A stretch of DNA of 64,000 nucleotides from Cornus controversa (Eukaryota; Streptophyta; Magnoliopsida; Cornales; Cornaceae). The stretch covers positions 30,383,001 to 30,447,000 of the forward strand of contig CM048845.1 in the NCBI GenBank assembly GCA_026545225.1, in the 5' to 3' direction. Numbering within the stretch: position 1 is the stretch's first letter; each line of letters begins with the position of its first letter. A program made the translations under genes and the position numbers. Below are positions 56,062 through 64,000 of this stretch, piece after piece. The notes below the pieces were generated by a model. That model made no database searches, had not been told where the DNA came from, and saw only the letters and a program-made list of their open reading frames with translations.

Positions 56062-57960
56062 TATATTCATCCAATACAATTGTATGTTGTAGATAATTGT
56101 CTTGTAGAGTTGTAATATGCCAGAATAAGAGAGAAATTTGATAGACCAGTGAGGGATCCTTGATGAGATTTTCTCCACTAAGATTGTACAATCCGAGGAG
56201 TGAGTGGAACTCCCAAATAGGTGAAGGGAGTGTTCCCTTTGTTGAAATGCAGCAATTCAAAAATGTTCTGTTACAAAGGTTCAGATACACCTAAATAAGA
56301 AATATGACTTTTTGTTTGGTTAGCTGTCATACATGATAGTAAAAAGAAAATATACATTCTTTGCTTGAGAACTGTCACAGAGTTTATTGATCCATGGTAG
56401 AAAGAAGAAGATCATCTTCAAACATAAGATGAGATAGGCTAAGGGGTTGACATTTCTAGTGGTGTGAAAAGGAAAGGTTATTGGAAGTCAACTGCACAGA
56501 ATTTGTGACAATGCATCCATAGAAAGTACAAAAAGGACGGTGAGAAACTCAAAAGTTGAAGAACTGGAAAGGAATTATTCTATGAAGGGTTAAGTGCATT
56601 AAACCCCCCTAAACTATCTTCTTTCTAAAAAAAAAATCTCCCTGAACTATCATTTGAACACTTAACCCCCTGAACTATCTTCTCTCTCTACAATAAACCC
56701 CAAATCATTAAATTACCATCTAAAATCTAACCTTAGTTTACACACGTGACCTATCCCAAATTTAAAATACCAAAAATACCCTTATGACGCATTATATATA
56801 TAAATACACCTTATATCTCAGCCTCTACAACCAACATATCTTATTTTATTGTATTTTCTTCTTATATATCTCTTTATATATATATTGTATTTTATAAAAG
56901 TTTTTTATTCTTATTGACTTATAATTTTTTATTTATTATATTAAATTTTTATATTATATATATTTATATTTATATATAGCTCTTATTTTATTGTATTTTC
57001 TTCTTATATATATCTTTATTTATTTATATATATATTATATATTTTTATTCTTATTGACTTATAATTTTGTATTTATTGTATTTTATTTATATTATTTAGT
57101 TATATTTATATTATTTATTTATTGTATTTTATTTTGTTACATTTATATTTTTTTAGTAACCAATTTTTTATTTTCTAATTTTTTTATTCTTGTTTTTTTT
57201 TTATAAAATTTTAATTTATTGTATTATATTATATTATATTTTTTAGCAAGAAAAATTGTTATTTATAGTATTTTATAAAAAAAAATCATAAATAAAAACT
57301 TGAACTGAAAAATGAAATCGGAAACTGAAAGCTTCGTTATGAAGCTTTCAAATTATGTCTTAGGATTGTCAAAATTTTGACATCACTTTCATTTTTTTAG
57401 AAATGAAAACTATCTTAAAAAAAAATAAAAATGGAAGCTGAAATCTGGAATCGGAAGTGTTACCAAACAGGCCTTAGTCTACTTCACCAACAAGCATACA
57501 TATTAACTAAGGACAAAAAAGTAATTTGGCTTTTCTGTTAAATGTTAGTTAATGGTTTATCCTGAAATGTGTGTTTTTTATAGTTCAGGAGGACAATTTG
57601 TAATTCAGGGGAGTTTATTGCAATCTAGTGATAGTTCAAGAAAGTTTAATGCACTTAACCCTTCTATGAATGAAGGGAGTACATAGTTTAACAATGCAGG
57701 GGCTATGGTCAGAAATGTCACCGGGAAGGAAGGTACAATCAGAGTAAGGAAATGAGTTGATCCGATGAGAGTTAATCAGTGGCCTGTCAAGCTTTCTTTA
57801 AATATTAGCAATGCCAAAGCTTTGATTTGACTAAGTGAAAAATATACATGTGTACCTCAGATCATCTAGGCGAATAGCATTGATGAAATTCTTGAAATCA
57901 TGCATTTCAGGGACCATCCCTTTTATTAATGTGTAACACAATGTTGAAATGACTCAAGAG
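56062..57960 (-). mobile_element. LINE ORF2 remnant, minus strand, split by a MITE
   Basis: On the minus strand, 57960-57671 resembles the plant L1-type endonuclease (MHDFKNFINAIRLDDLRYT, then RKLDRPLIN, then GDISDHSP, the S-D-H-x-P end of the nuclease). At 56560-56062 it resembles the late reverse transcriptase: LSLSHLMFEDDLLL (family F-A-D-D) and GTLPSPIWEFHSLLGLYNLSG (family GTLPVRYLGVPL). The several hundred residues normally between the two are missing, so the LINE was internally deleted. The Mutator-type MITE 56587-57661 also lies between. Frames contain stops and shifts. The left edge is the copia LTR. Confidence 0.7.
56587..57661. mobile_element. Mutator-type MITE with 9-bp target duplication
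   Basis: It starts GGGTTAAGTGCATTAAAC and its reversed right end starts identically, followed by (T/C)-rich bases and GAACTATC or AAACTATC. The flanks are a perfect 9-bp duplication, TTCTATGAA, at 56578-56586 and 57662-57670, the length typical of MULEs. The interior is very AT-rich and non-coding. Near 57461-57476 it carries TTACCAAACAGGCCTT, the right terminus of a hAT-type MITE, whose left partner is not visible. Confidence 0.92.
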
Positions 57961-58176
57961 CAGTCATGGTTCAGGCTGAATTAATGATGAGTGAGCTTTG
58001 AAATTTGACCATAATCTTTGTCTACCAACCCTCGCGTTAAGACCATAACCAAACTACCATAATCTACATTGAAAAGCAAACAACTTGAGAGAGAGAGAAC
58101 TTTCCAGTGATTTTTTTTGCTTTTGTTTTCTTTATTCCCTACGTTCACCACCACTTGGGTCATTATTTGGGCAACA

Positions 58177-58445
58177 AGAGTTACCATTTCTTCTCCAACA
58201 GAGTGTCAGATCTTTCAATGGCAGATGCATTGGTATTAAAGAATGATGTGGAATGCGCATTCAAATGGAATTACATGGAGGAGGTCTTTGAATCTGATGC
58301 AGAGCTGGTGGTTAAGGTAGTTAATATTGGTATAAACTTCCACTACTATATATCCATTAATTCTGGCTTTGGCAACAACATTTTGATTTGGTCTATGTGC
58401 CAAGAAATTAAAGCAAATGTGGTGCCCAATTCAAAGTATAGATAG
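58177..58445 (+). pseudogene. RNase H-like (RVT_3) domain fragment
   Basis: Residues MADALVLKNDVECAFKWNYM, then EEVFESDAELVVKVVN and later WSMCQEIKANV, follow the pattern of the plant RNase H-like domain found at the end of LINE ORF2 and in stand-alone proteins (A-E-A-x-A-L...ESD...V...I). The catalytic E-S-D-x site is kept. Only this domain, about 85 residues, is recognisable. It lies on the opposite strand to the neighbouring LINE piece, so it is a separate fragment. A GAGAGA run and T-rich tract precede it. Whether it belongs to a host gene cannot be told. Confidence 0.55.
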
Positions 58446-58659
58446 GTGTTCAAGTTTTGAATGATTTAAGTGTGAATGATCTTCTTTTTCTTGCTTATAT
58501 ATATTATTGTGCTCATTCAGGCTAAGGTTTTTTTTTTTATTTTTTATTTTTTATTATGTATCTTGATGTTTAGTATATAATAAATTCAATCATTTCTTGC
58601 TGAGTAGAAAAAAAATTCTAATTTGGCAAATAGAATCACTTTATATATAGGATGTACTC

Positions 58660-59357
58660 CCTTGGTCTTACCCATTTGTAGGTGAGTCTTTCATTAAAAA
58701 GAAAGCTGTTGTGATGAATCGAAAACAACTGTACTATATATAACTTTTAAATTAGTTAAATACTTTTGTCACTAATTTACCAATAATTTTTGTTTACATA
58801 TACCACAACAATAATATTAAACCTACAATAATGAAAGTTTGAAACATTAATTAAATTACAATAATATTTTCCTCTCATTTTGAATATAACAAACAAACGT
58901 TATTGATTATATTAACTAAGTAACTAAATCAATAACACAATTTTCACTGCCTTGAAATCAAATAAAAACATTAATACCACTTAAATAATAGAGCATTTAG
59001 AACAAACATTAAGTATATATCTCATTGAATTAACATATTTTTGTAATATATATTAATGTTGTAGTATTATTAACAAAAAATAAAGGAGTACTCTAACTTA
59101 TATTACTTTAACTATTATATAATTTATATGTTATACTTTATATCTCGGGATAATAAATAAAAACTTAATTTCATAAAACTAGATATTTAGATTAAATAGT
59201 TTAAACTCATCAATTATTCTAATTAATTTTTTAGACACTTAACTAATTAATCGAAATTTGAGAAAATATAAGAAAATTGTTTAACTTATATTACTTATAA
59301 CTGTTATATTTTATACTATATATCTAGGGATACTAAAGAACATTTATGGCCATCATT

Positions 59358-59372
<15 letters not shown>
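58660..59372 (-). repeat. Dispersed repeat copy B (inverted partner of 2797-3490)
   Basis: The reverse complement begins TGAATGATGGCCATAAATG beside a (TA)n tract and follows copy A through TTGGTAAATTAGTGAC and AATGAAAGACTCACC. The two copies are about 56 kb apart in opposite orientation. Confidence 0.75.

Positions 59373-59409
<37 letters not shown>
59369..59409. repeat. (AT)n microsatellite at the edge of repeat B
   Basis: A long uninterrupted AT run adjoining the dispersed repeat, as also seen (shorter) beside copy A. Confidence 0.9.
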
Positions 59410-59413
<4 letters not shown>

Positions 59414-59958
59414 CATATATATCCACCATATATTAGTTGCATCCCAATGATCCGTTATTCATTCACATCTTTGTCAAAAAATTAAATAATAAGGAAGAAA
59501 AGAAAGGAAAAAACATTATTCTTTTTGGTAATCATCACTCTCATAGTCATGTATGACACAATCAAGCCCACATAGGTGTAACATAAAAGAATTGATTATC
59601 GCATGAATTTGATATAGAGATAATTTATTAGTAAATTTTAATTAATTTAGTGAATTTTATTAATTGTTGGAGATCATTTAGCATAAGTAATTATTTATTT
59701 ATAAATTACATGTCCATGTCTTTATTAAAAAAGTGAGTAGTTGTTTTTTTACTAAATCAATGAATACTAGTAATAGATTAAAGAAAGAAATAAATGAACA
59801 TTTATACTATATATAATATATTAGAAGATAAAATATATATATATATAATACACATCAGAACAAATAGTATGAAAATATATTTTTACATGTTTTTAACATT
59901 CTAAAACAAATTTACAATATTAAGTTTTATATTTTTTACATTTTAAAATTAATTAATA
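59410..59958. other. No gene seen
   Basis: AT-rich sequence with TA runs; nothing recognisable. Confidence 0.5.
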
Positions 59959-59966
59959 AATATTAA

Positions 59967-60775
59967 CGCTAAACGGGTTACACGGATTAATTGAGTCAAT
60001 TCAACCCGCATTGAACCGACCCGGCACGACCCGTCAAATAAAACGGATTATGCGGGTTGAACCTCAACCCGACAAATTTTTTTTTTTGTTCGTGTCGTCC
60101 CGTTTACGACTCGAACCCGCTTAACACATGTAGTAACCCTTGTGGACGGGTGTGAGTGGGCAGGTGCATAAACAGACACTGGGCTGAGCTACCACACTGA
60201 CAGGGTACAGGGTGCTCAATCCCACATCGCCTGGGTGTGGAAAAGGGGATGTGCTTATATGTAGTATGTTCTCTTCAAATGGTATGAGGCCTTTTGGGGT
60301 AAACCCAAGAGCAAAACCGTGCGGGCTCAAGCCCAAAGCGGACAATATCATACCATGTGTTGGAGCGGGGTATTACAATTGGTATCAGAGCCAGAACCCA
60401 GCCGGAAGTAAGTGTGCCGACGAGGGCGTCGGGCCTCGTAGGGGGGTGGATTGTAGTAACCCTTGTGGACGGGTGTGAGTGGGCGGGTGCATAAACAGAC
60501 ACTGGGCTGAACTACCACACTGACAGGGTACAGGGTGCTCAATCCCACATCGCCTGGGTGTGGAAAAGGGGATGTGCTTATATGTAGTATGTTCTCTTCA
60601 AATGGTATGAGGCCTTTTGGGGTAAACCCAATAGCAAAACCGTGCGGGCTCAAGCCCAAAGCGGACAATATCATACCATGTGTTGGAGCGGGGTATTACA
60701 ACACAAACCCAAATCCGTTAACTTCGTGTCAATTTCGAGTCATGTTGGCGGATCATGTCGAATTTTGACACCCCT
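59967..60775. mobile_element. hAT-like miniature element split by a TRIM
   Basis: GC-richer sequence made of ACCCG/CGGGT words ends in TTTTGACACCCCT (reverse AGGGGTGTCAAAA), like the TAGGGGTG termini of the elements at 48386 and 51248. The left end (CGCTAAACGGGTTACACGG) lacks the matching terminus and seems eroded. Flanking AATATTAA at 59959-59966 and 60776-60783 would be a perfect 8-bp duplication, though in AT-rich sequence this is weaker evidence. The TRIM 60129-60700 is inserted inside. Confidence 0.55.
60129..60700 (+). mobile_element. Complete young TRIM retrotransposon, 572 bp
   Basis: Two 249-bp LTRs (60129-60377 and 60452-60700) start TGTAGTAACCCTTGTGG and end GGGTATTACA. They flank a 74-bp core with the primer site TTGGTATCAGAGCC (exact for initiator-Met tRNA) and a purine-rich GTAGGGGGGTGG before the second LTR. 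The target duplication ACACA (60124-60128, 60701-60705) is perfect. The LTRs differ at only about three sites (about 1.2 percent), which at usual plant rates (6.5e-9 to 1.3e-8 per site per year) means an insertion around 0.5-1 million years ago. It encodes no protein, so it looks whole as a TRIM and must depend on another element's enzymes. Confidence 0.96.
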
Positions 60776-60880
60776 AATATTAATTATAAGAAAAACCAGA
60801 GAATAGATAGCAAACAAAATACACACATCATGGAACCACAACTTCAAAATTATCACACCATACGTAAAAAAACTTTATTT

Positions 60881-61128
60881 GAAATCACACAACGGGAAAG
60901 TTTGCATTGTCTTAACCACTTTCAGCAAGCTTTAAGAACAACACACAGCATAACATGAAAGACATTACTTGAAATCACACATCAGGAAAGCTTGTGTTGT
61001 CTTAACCACTTTCAGCAAGCTTTAAGAACAACACACAGCATAACATGAAAAACATTACTTGAAATCACACAACGGGAAAGTTTGTGTTGTCTTAACCACT
61101 TTCAGCAAGCTTTAAGAACAACACAGAA
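60881..61128. repeat. 90-bp tandem repeat, 2.8 copies
   Basis: GAAATCACAC starts copies at 60881, 60971 and 61061, exactly 90 bp apart. Copies share CTTAACCACTTTCAGCAAGC and are nearly identical, so they are young. No coding frame runs through them. Confidence 0.95.
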
Positions 61129-61217
61129 AACTGTTTCCCATGAAAATACACTTAATTATTGATCATCATATTTATTTATAATAATACTATTACAAAGTGG
61201 ATCATGTATGCGCGGCG

Positions 61218-61595
61218 TTAATTAATCCAAATGTTACCGAGGTTCCCGGTGTAGCCAACCTTCCCCTTGTTGCCAACATTCCTTATGTCCCCTATGTTGC
61301 CATTGTTCCATATGTTGCCAATGTTCCCGGTGTTGCCGGCCTTTTTGCCAACGATCCCAGTGTTGCCAGCGTACTTGCCAATGTTCCCAGTGTTGCCAGC
61401 ATTCTTGCCAAAGTTTTTCGTGTTGCCAGTGTTCCCTATGTTGCCTACATTCCCCGTGTTGCCATTGTTACCTCTGTTACCATCGTTGCTTGTGTCGCCA
61501 GATTTGTGTTTGAAGTTCGACATGTTGACCTTGAAGTTCTGCATAAGTTTGATCACAAATCAAGTTTGCATCAGAAAGTCAGATCAAAGCTATAA
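61218..61595. repeat. Minisatellite with open frames on both strands
   Basis: A 9/18/30-bp periodic sequence (GTTGCCAATGTTCCC-type units, best between 61245 and 61480). Since periods are multiples of three, long frames are open in several registers: a minus-strand frame 61556-61218 rich in Gly-Asn (GNTGNIGK-type repeats, 112 residues), and plus-strand frames rich in Val-Ala-Pro or Leu-Pro-Met. The minus frame starts MIKLMQNFKVNMSNFKHK and looks the most protein-like. No known family is recognised, and it could be non-coding. Confidence 0.6.
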
Positions 61596-61631
61596 ATATA
61601 TATATAATATCGTTTGTGCATAAATGTATGT

Positions 61632-61765
61632 GTCCATGAAAAAAATTTGACTGCTCCGAGTGCACCGTGCAATGGATGAATCACAGCGGCAAAGTCCACC
61701 ATCACATTTACAGCTTTGATTCATCCGTTCCACTAGCCAAATTTTTTTCTGTGTCTATGACATTT
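61632..61765. repeat. Imperfect long inverted repeat (hairpin)
   Basis: The left arm (TGTCCATGAAAAAAATTTGA ... AATGGATGAATCACAGC) pairs with the right arm (GCTTTGATTCATCCGTTCC ... CAAATTTTTTTCTGTGTC), leaving a loop of about 25 bases (CATCACATTTACA) and an asymmetric bulge with CGAGTGCACCGTGC. The cores GGATGAATCA/TGATTCATCC and GAAAAAAATTTG/CAAATTTTTTTC are perfect. It could be a MITE remnant or a microRNA-like precursor; it matches no miRNA I know. Confidence 0.6.
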
Positions 61766-62240
61766 AAGGAAAAGTAGAAAGGCAAGGCTTCTTTGCTGAA
61801 GATTGCACTTAAAGACAGCTAATAATGTAATTTTGTTAGATTGAATTATATTAGCGTACGGCGGAACTTACCCAAAAAATAAAAATAAAAGTAATAAATA
61901 TTTGTATAAACAAATTATACATGAAGACTTTGCTGCCTTTAAATTTACTATAGAAGTCGATTATATCTACTCTCTCAGTCTTAAAATATATAGGTATTTT
62001 GGAGACTGTAACTTACAAAGTACCCATATATTTATTTATTATTATTAAAAAAAATAATAAATAAATAGAATAGAAATAGAAAAGTGTTTTATATATATAT
62101 ATTTAATGGTGAAAATAAAGAATAACTGTTAATTTACTCACCTCTATCTAGGTTTGATTGTAACCAAACCCGAGAAAGAGATGTCACGAAAGAAAATGAG
62201 GAAATAGTTGTGTGCAGAAAAAGGAAGATGGCATGGGTAT
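61766..62240. other. No gene seen; possible intron/promoter side of a minus-strand gene
   Basis: AT-rich. On the minus strand a TTATATATACCC word (about 62236-62247), a pyrimidine-rich stretch and a donor-like GAGGTGAGTAA near 62140 could be the 5' end of a gene leading toward the Gly-Asn frame at 61556. This is speculative. Confidence 0.2.
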
Positions 62241-62479
62241 ATATAACCAATCTGTGTGTGTGTTTTGTGTACTGCCCTTTAGTCCAAGCTATTCAATACA
62301 TCAACTACTTTCTCTCTCTACGCTTATTGGTTGATAGAGGAGACTAAATGATTGGTGGTGTTTGAGTTTAATTTCGTGGATAGTGGAGACTAATGCTTGG
62401 TGGATAGGAGAGGGACTAATGCTTGAGTCTGTCCACACCTGTCTAAAATTAAAATATCCAAACCGGGTTCAATTTAGAG

Positions 62480-62627
62480 ATCCCCCAACACACACCCACC
62501 CATCTCTCTCTCTCTCACACTCTACAGCTAATCTCCATCTTCATCCTCATCTCCCATACATTTACACAACTAAACAAATAAATATATATATGTATATATA
62601 TACCAGCGAATCTTCATCTCCGTCTCC

Positions 62628-62667
<40 letters not shown>

Positions 62668-63009
62668 ACAACAAATCACCATTTACACACATATATATGT
62701 ATACATACAACAACAAATCACCATTTCCATTACATATATACATATACATGAATTAGTCACAATTCCCAGAACCGCATAGGGTTAATTCCAGATAGATTGA
62801 TACCATTATCTAGGGATTCGTTCTAGGATTTTGGTGTTTGATTCAAGTTTTGGGCGTTTGTTACTTGTACATTTATAGAGCCTAATAGAAAATTTTCCGA
62901 ATCACTAATTATATATATTTGCAGTGTGTTAGGACCGAAATGGGTTTTTGTGGCAGCACCAACAACAAAGCATCTGCAGTTTCTCACAACCATCGACACT
63001 GGCGTAGAG
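62480..63009 (+). CDS. Possible host gene 5' end, disrupted by a copia LTR
   Basis: A CT-rich leader (62490-62630, with AT microsatellites to 62750) of the kind seen in plant 5' UTRs is followed by a TTTGCAG acceptor-like site near 62925. Then ATG at about 62940 opens MGFCGSTNNKASAVSHNH, continuing RHWR up to 63009. The start has purine at -3 and G at +4, and M-G-x-C with Ser at position 6 fits an N-myristoylation/palmitoylation signal. The frame then meets the copia 5' LTR at 63010. I do not recognise the protein. Only 23 codons are visible, so this may be chance. Confidence 0.3.
62635..62664. repeat. (AT)n microsatellite
   Basis: About 30 bp of AT dinucleotides between two copies of CAACAACAAATCACCATTT-containing sequence (near 62665 and 62708), which is itself a short duplication. 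Confidence 0.9.
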
Positions 63010-63406
63010 TGTTGGAAAATACACGTGATTTTAGTATTCAATTTTTCAAAGTATTTGGTATATTGGATTCATGTGTGCATTTATCACGTTAGTGTAGTTT
63101 TGTAGTAAATTGTTTTAGTGGAAATAAGTGTGATAAGAGGTTACGTAAAACAAAAAGGCATGGGAGTTGAACTTTTATAAGTTATGTTAGTTTTTAAAGC
63201 TAATGTTAGTCGGAGTAGTGGGATTAAATTAGGCATTTACATTTAGTGGTTATATATTTGTTATTGAAGACTATATAATCTTATGTATTCTATCCCATGT
63301 GAATCAAGTGAAATAATATAAGTGGAATAAAATATTTTCAAAAGTGTTCTTCCCTTTTACTTCTCTTCCAATATTATATTGTTTTTCTACCATCTCATTT
63401 CAAACA
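63010..63406 (+). repeat. 5' LTR of the right-edge copia element
   Basis: 397 bp with TG...CA ends. It contains GACTATATAATC near 63268 as a possible promoter, and AATAATATAAG/AATAAAATAT words as possible polyadenylation signals. Confidence 0.7.
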
Positions 63407-64000
63407 AAGTGGTATCTAACAAAGCCAACAAAGTGGTATAAGAGCCTAAATGATCCTAAAGGCCTAAATAGGGAAAAGTTTCTTAGCAGGTTGAACATTT
63501 GAGAAGAGCATGTTTCTCGTTGATAACGATGAAGAGGAGAAAATATATTTTTTTAGTGAAAATTTGATGTTCTCCAATTATAAGAGAATGAAGATTATCC
63601 TGACTTCTACCTCAAAGTACGTGATCTATGAGATGTCGTTGGAGAAGAGCCAAAGAATGGCATGTCCAACAAACTTGGGAGTTCCAAAACTCCAAGTTGT
63701 GTTTGGAAGATGCTTGAGACCATTGCTTCCAATCATAGAGGTCAGTTATTACCCATAGAGTATTGGGTACAATGATTTGAGGAAGATGAGTTTACGAAGG
63801 ACGATTCTGAGAATCTTGAAGACAAATTTGTGGAGTATAAAGAGGCACACTATGCAAATAAAGTTGAAGAATTTGAAGAACAACTTGAAATGCTGAATGA
63901 GGAAGAGGTAAAGAAAGGTGTTGAAGAAGGGATTGAAAAAATGGAGAAGAATGAAGTGAAAGAGTTGTTGAAAATGAAAAAGAAATTAAAGAAGAAGAAA
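63010..64000 (+). mobile_element. Ty1/copia element, 5' end, runs off the window
   Basis: A 397-bp LTR (63010-63406, TGTTGGAAAATACACG ... CATTTCAAACA) is followed by a primer-site-like AAGTGGTATCTAAC, repeated shortly after as AAGTGGTATAAGAGCC (initiator-Met type). A gag-like frame then opens at 63510 with ENLMFSNYKRMKIILTSTSK, similar to the N-terminus of copia gag (pattern E-N-Y-x-x-W-K-x-R-M). From about 63780 the coding-like sequence is very rich in Glu and Lys and coiled-coil-like. The rest lies outside the window, so intactness cannot be judged. Confidence 0.75.

Noticed and set aside
56991-57206. Hydrophobic 71-residue frame as a membrane protein
   Set aside because: It is a translation of very AT-rich MITE interior (Phe/Leu/Ile/Tyr from T-rich codons).
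60129-60700. TRIM as a Cassandra element with 5S rRNA in the LTR
   Set aside because: The LTR lacks recognisable 5S internal promoter boxes; only the generic CCCACATCG word of TRIMs is present.
62362-62751. 129-residue plus-strand frame as a protein
   Set aside because: It is mostly Thr/His/Tyr from CT-, CA- and TA-repeats and looks like a 5' leader, not coding sequence.

Overview
The window looks like a repeat-rich stretch of a plant nuclear genome, most likely a eudicot. It is AT-rich, has no bacterial-style gene organisation, and is packed with LTR retrotransposons of plant lineages (a chromovirus-type Ty3/gypsy element, SIRE/Maximus-like and other Ty1/copia elements, Tat/Athila-type gypsy LTRs, TRIMs), LINE pieces, and hAT and Mutator-type miniature elements. 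Only one confidently host-like coding segment is visible: the last exon of a UDP-arabinopyranose mutase / reversibly glycosylated polypeptide gene at 35124-35456.

Layout. 1-12445: degraded copia pol pieces on the minus strand, a truncated LTR, a dispersed repeat, two hAT-like miniature elements, a tandem pair of foldback units (9102-9712) and, beside it, a hairpin whose minus-strand arm matches the miR482/miR2118 superfamily (9812-9911). 12446-24331: an almost whole chromovirus-type gypsy element carrying three nested solo LTRs from three other families, each with perfect 5-bp target duplications. 24373-35052: about five 1.1-kb tandem units made of the 3' internal end plus LTR of a SIRE-like copia element, split by a 4.04-kb solo LTR (30053-34094) and ending against the mutase exon. 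36690-39041: a broken hAT transposase gene with BED, DUF659-type and C-terminal domains. 39600-45577: Tat/Athila-type LTR material, including two related LTRs in head-to-head orientation. 45578-48026: 3' part of a copia element. 48386-52340: hAT-type elements with TAGGGGTG-like ends and 8-bp target duplications, one inside a larger foldback. 53100-56061: a second copia element interrupted by a TRIM. 56062-58445: LINE endonuclease and reverse transcriptase pieces split by a Mutator-type MITE, then an RNase H-like fragment. 58660-60783: the inverted partner of the dispersed repeat at 2797, then a GC-richer miniature element split by a young complete TRIM. 60881-63009: tandem repeats, a minisatellite with open frames, a long inverted repeat, and a possible host gene 5' end. 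63010-64000: the 5' LTR and gag start of another copia element, running off the window.

The most interesting features are the miR482/2118-like hairpin, the neighbouring multi-arm foldbacks, the TRIM family seen in three states (young complete, old complete, solo LTR), and the LTR-derived tandem array that replaces the upstream part of a conserved host gene. All calls come from reading the sequence; no alignment or search was run.
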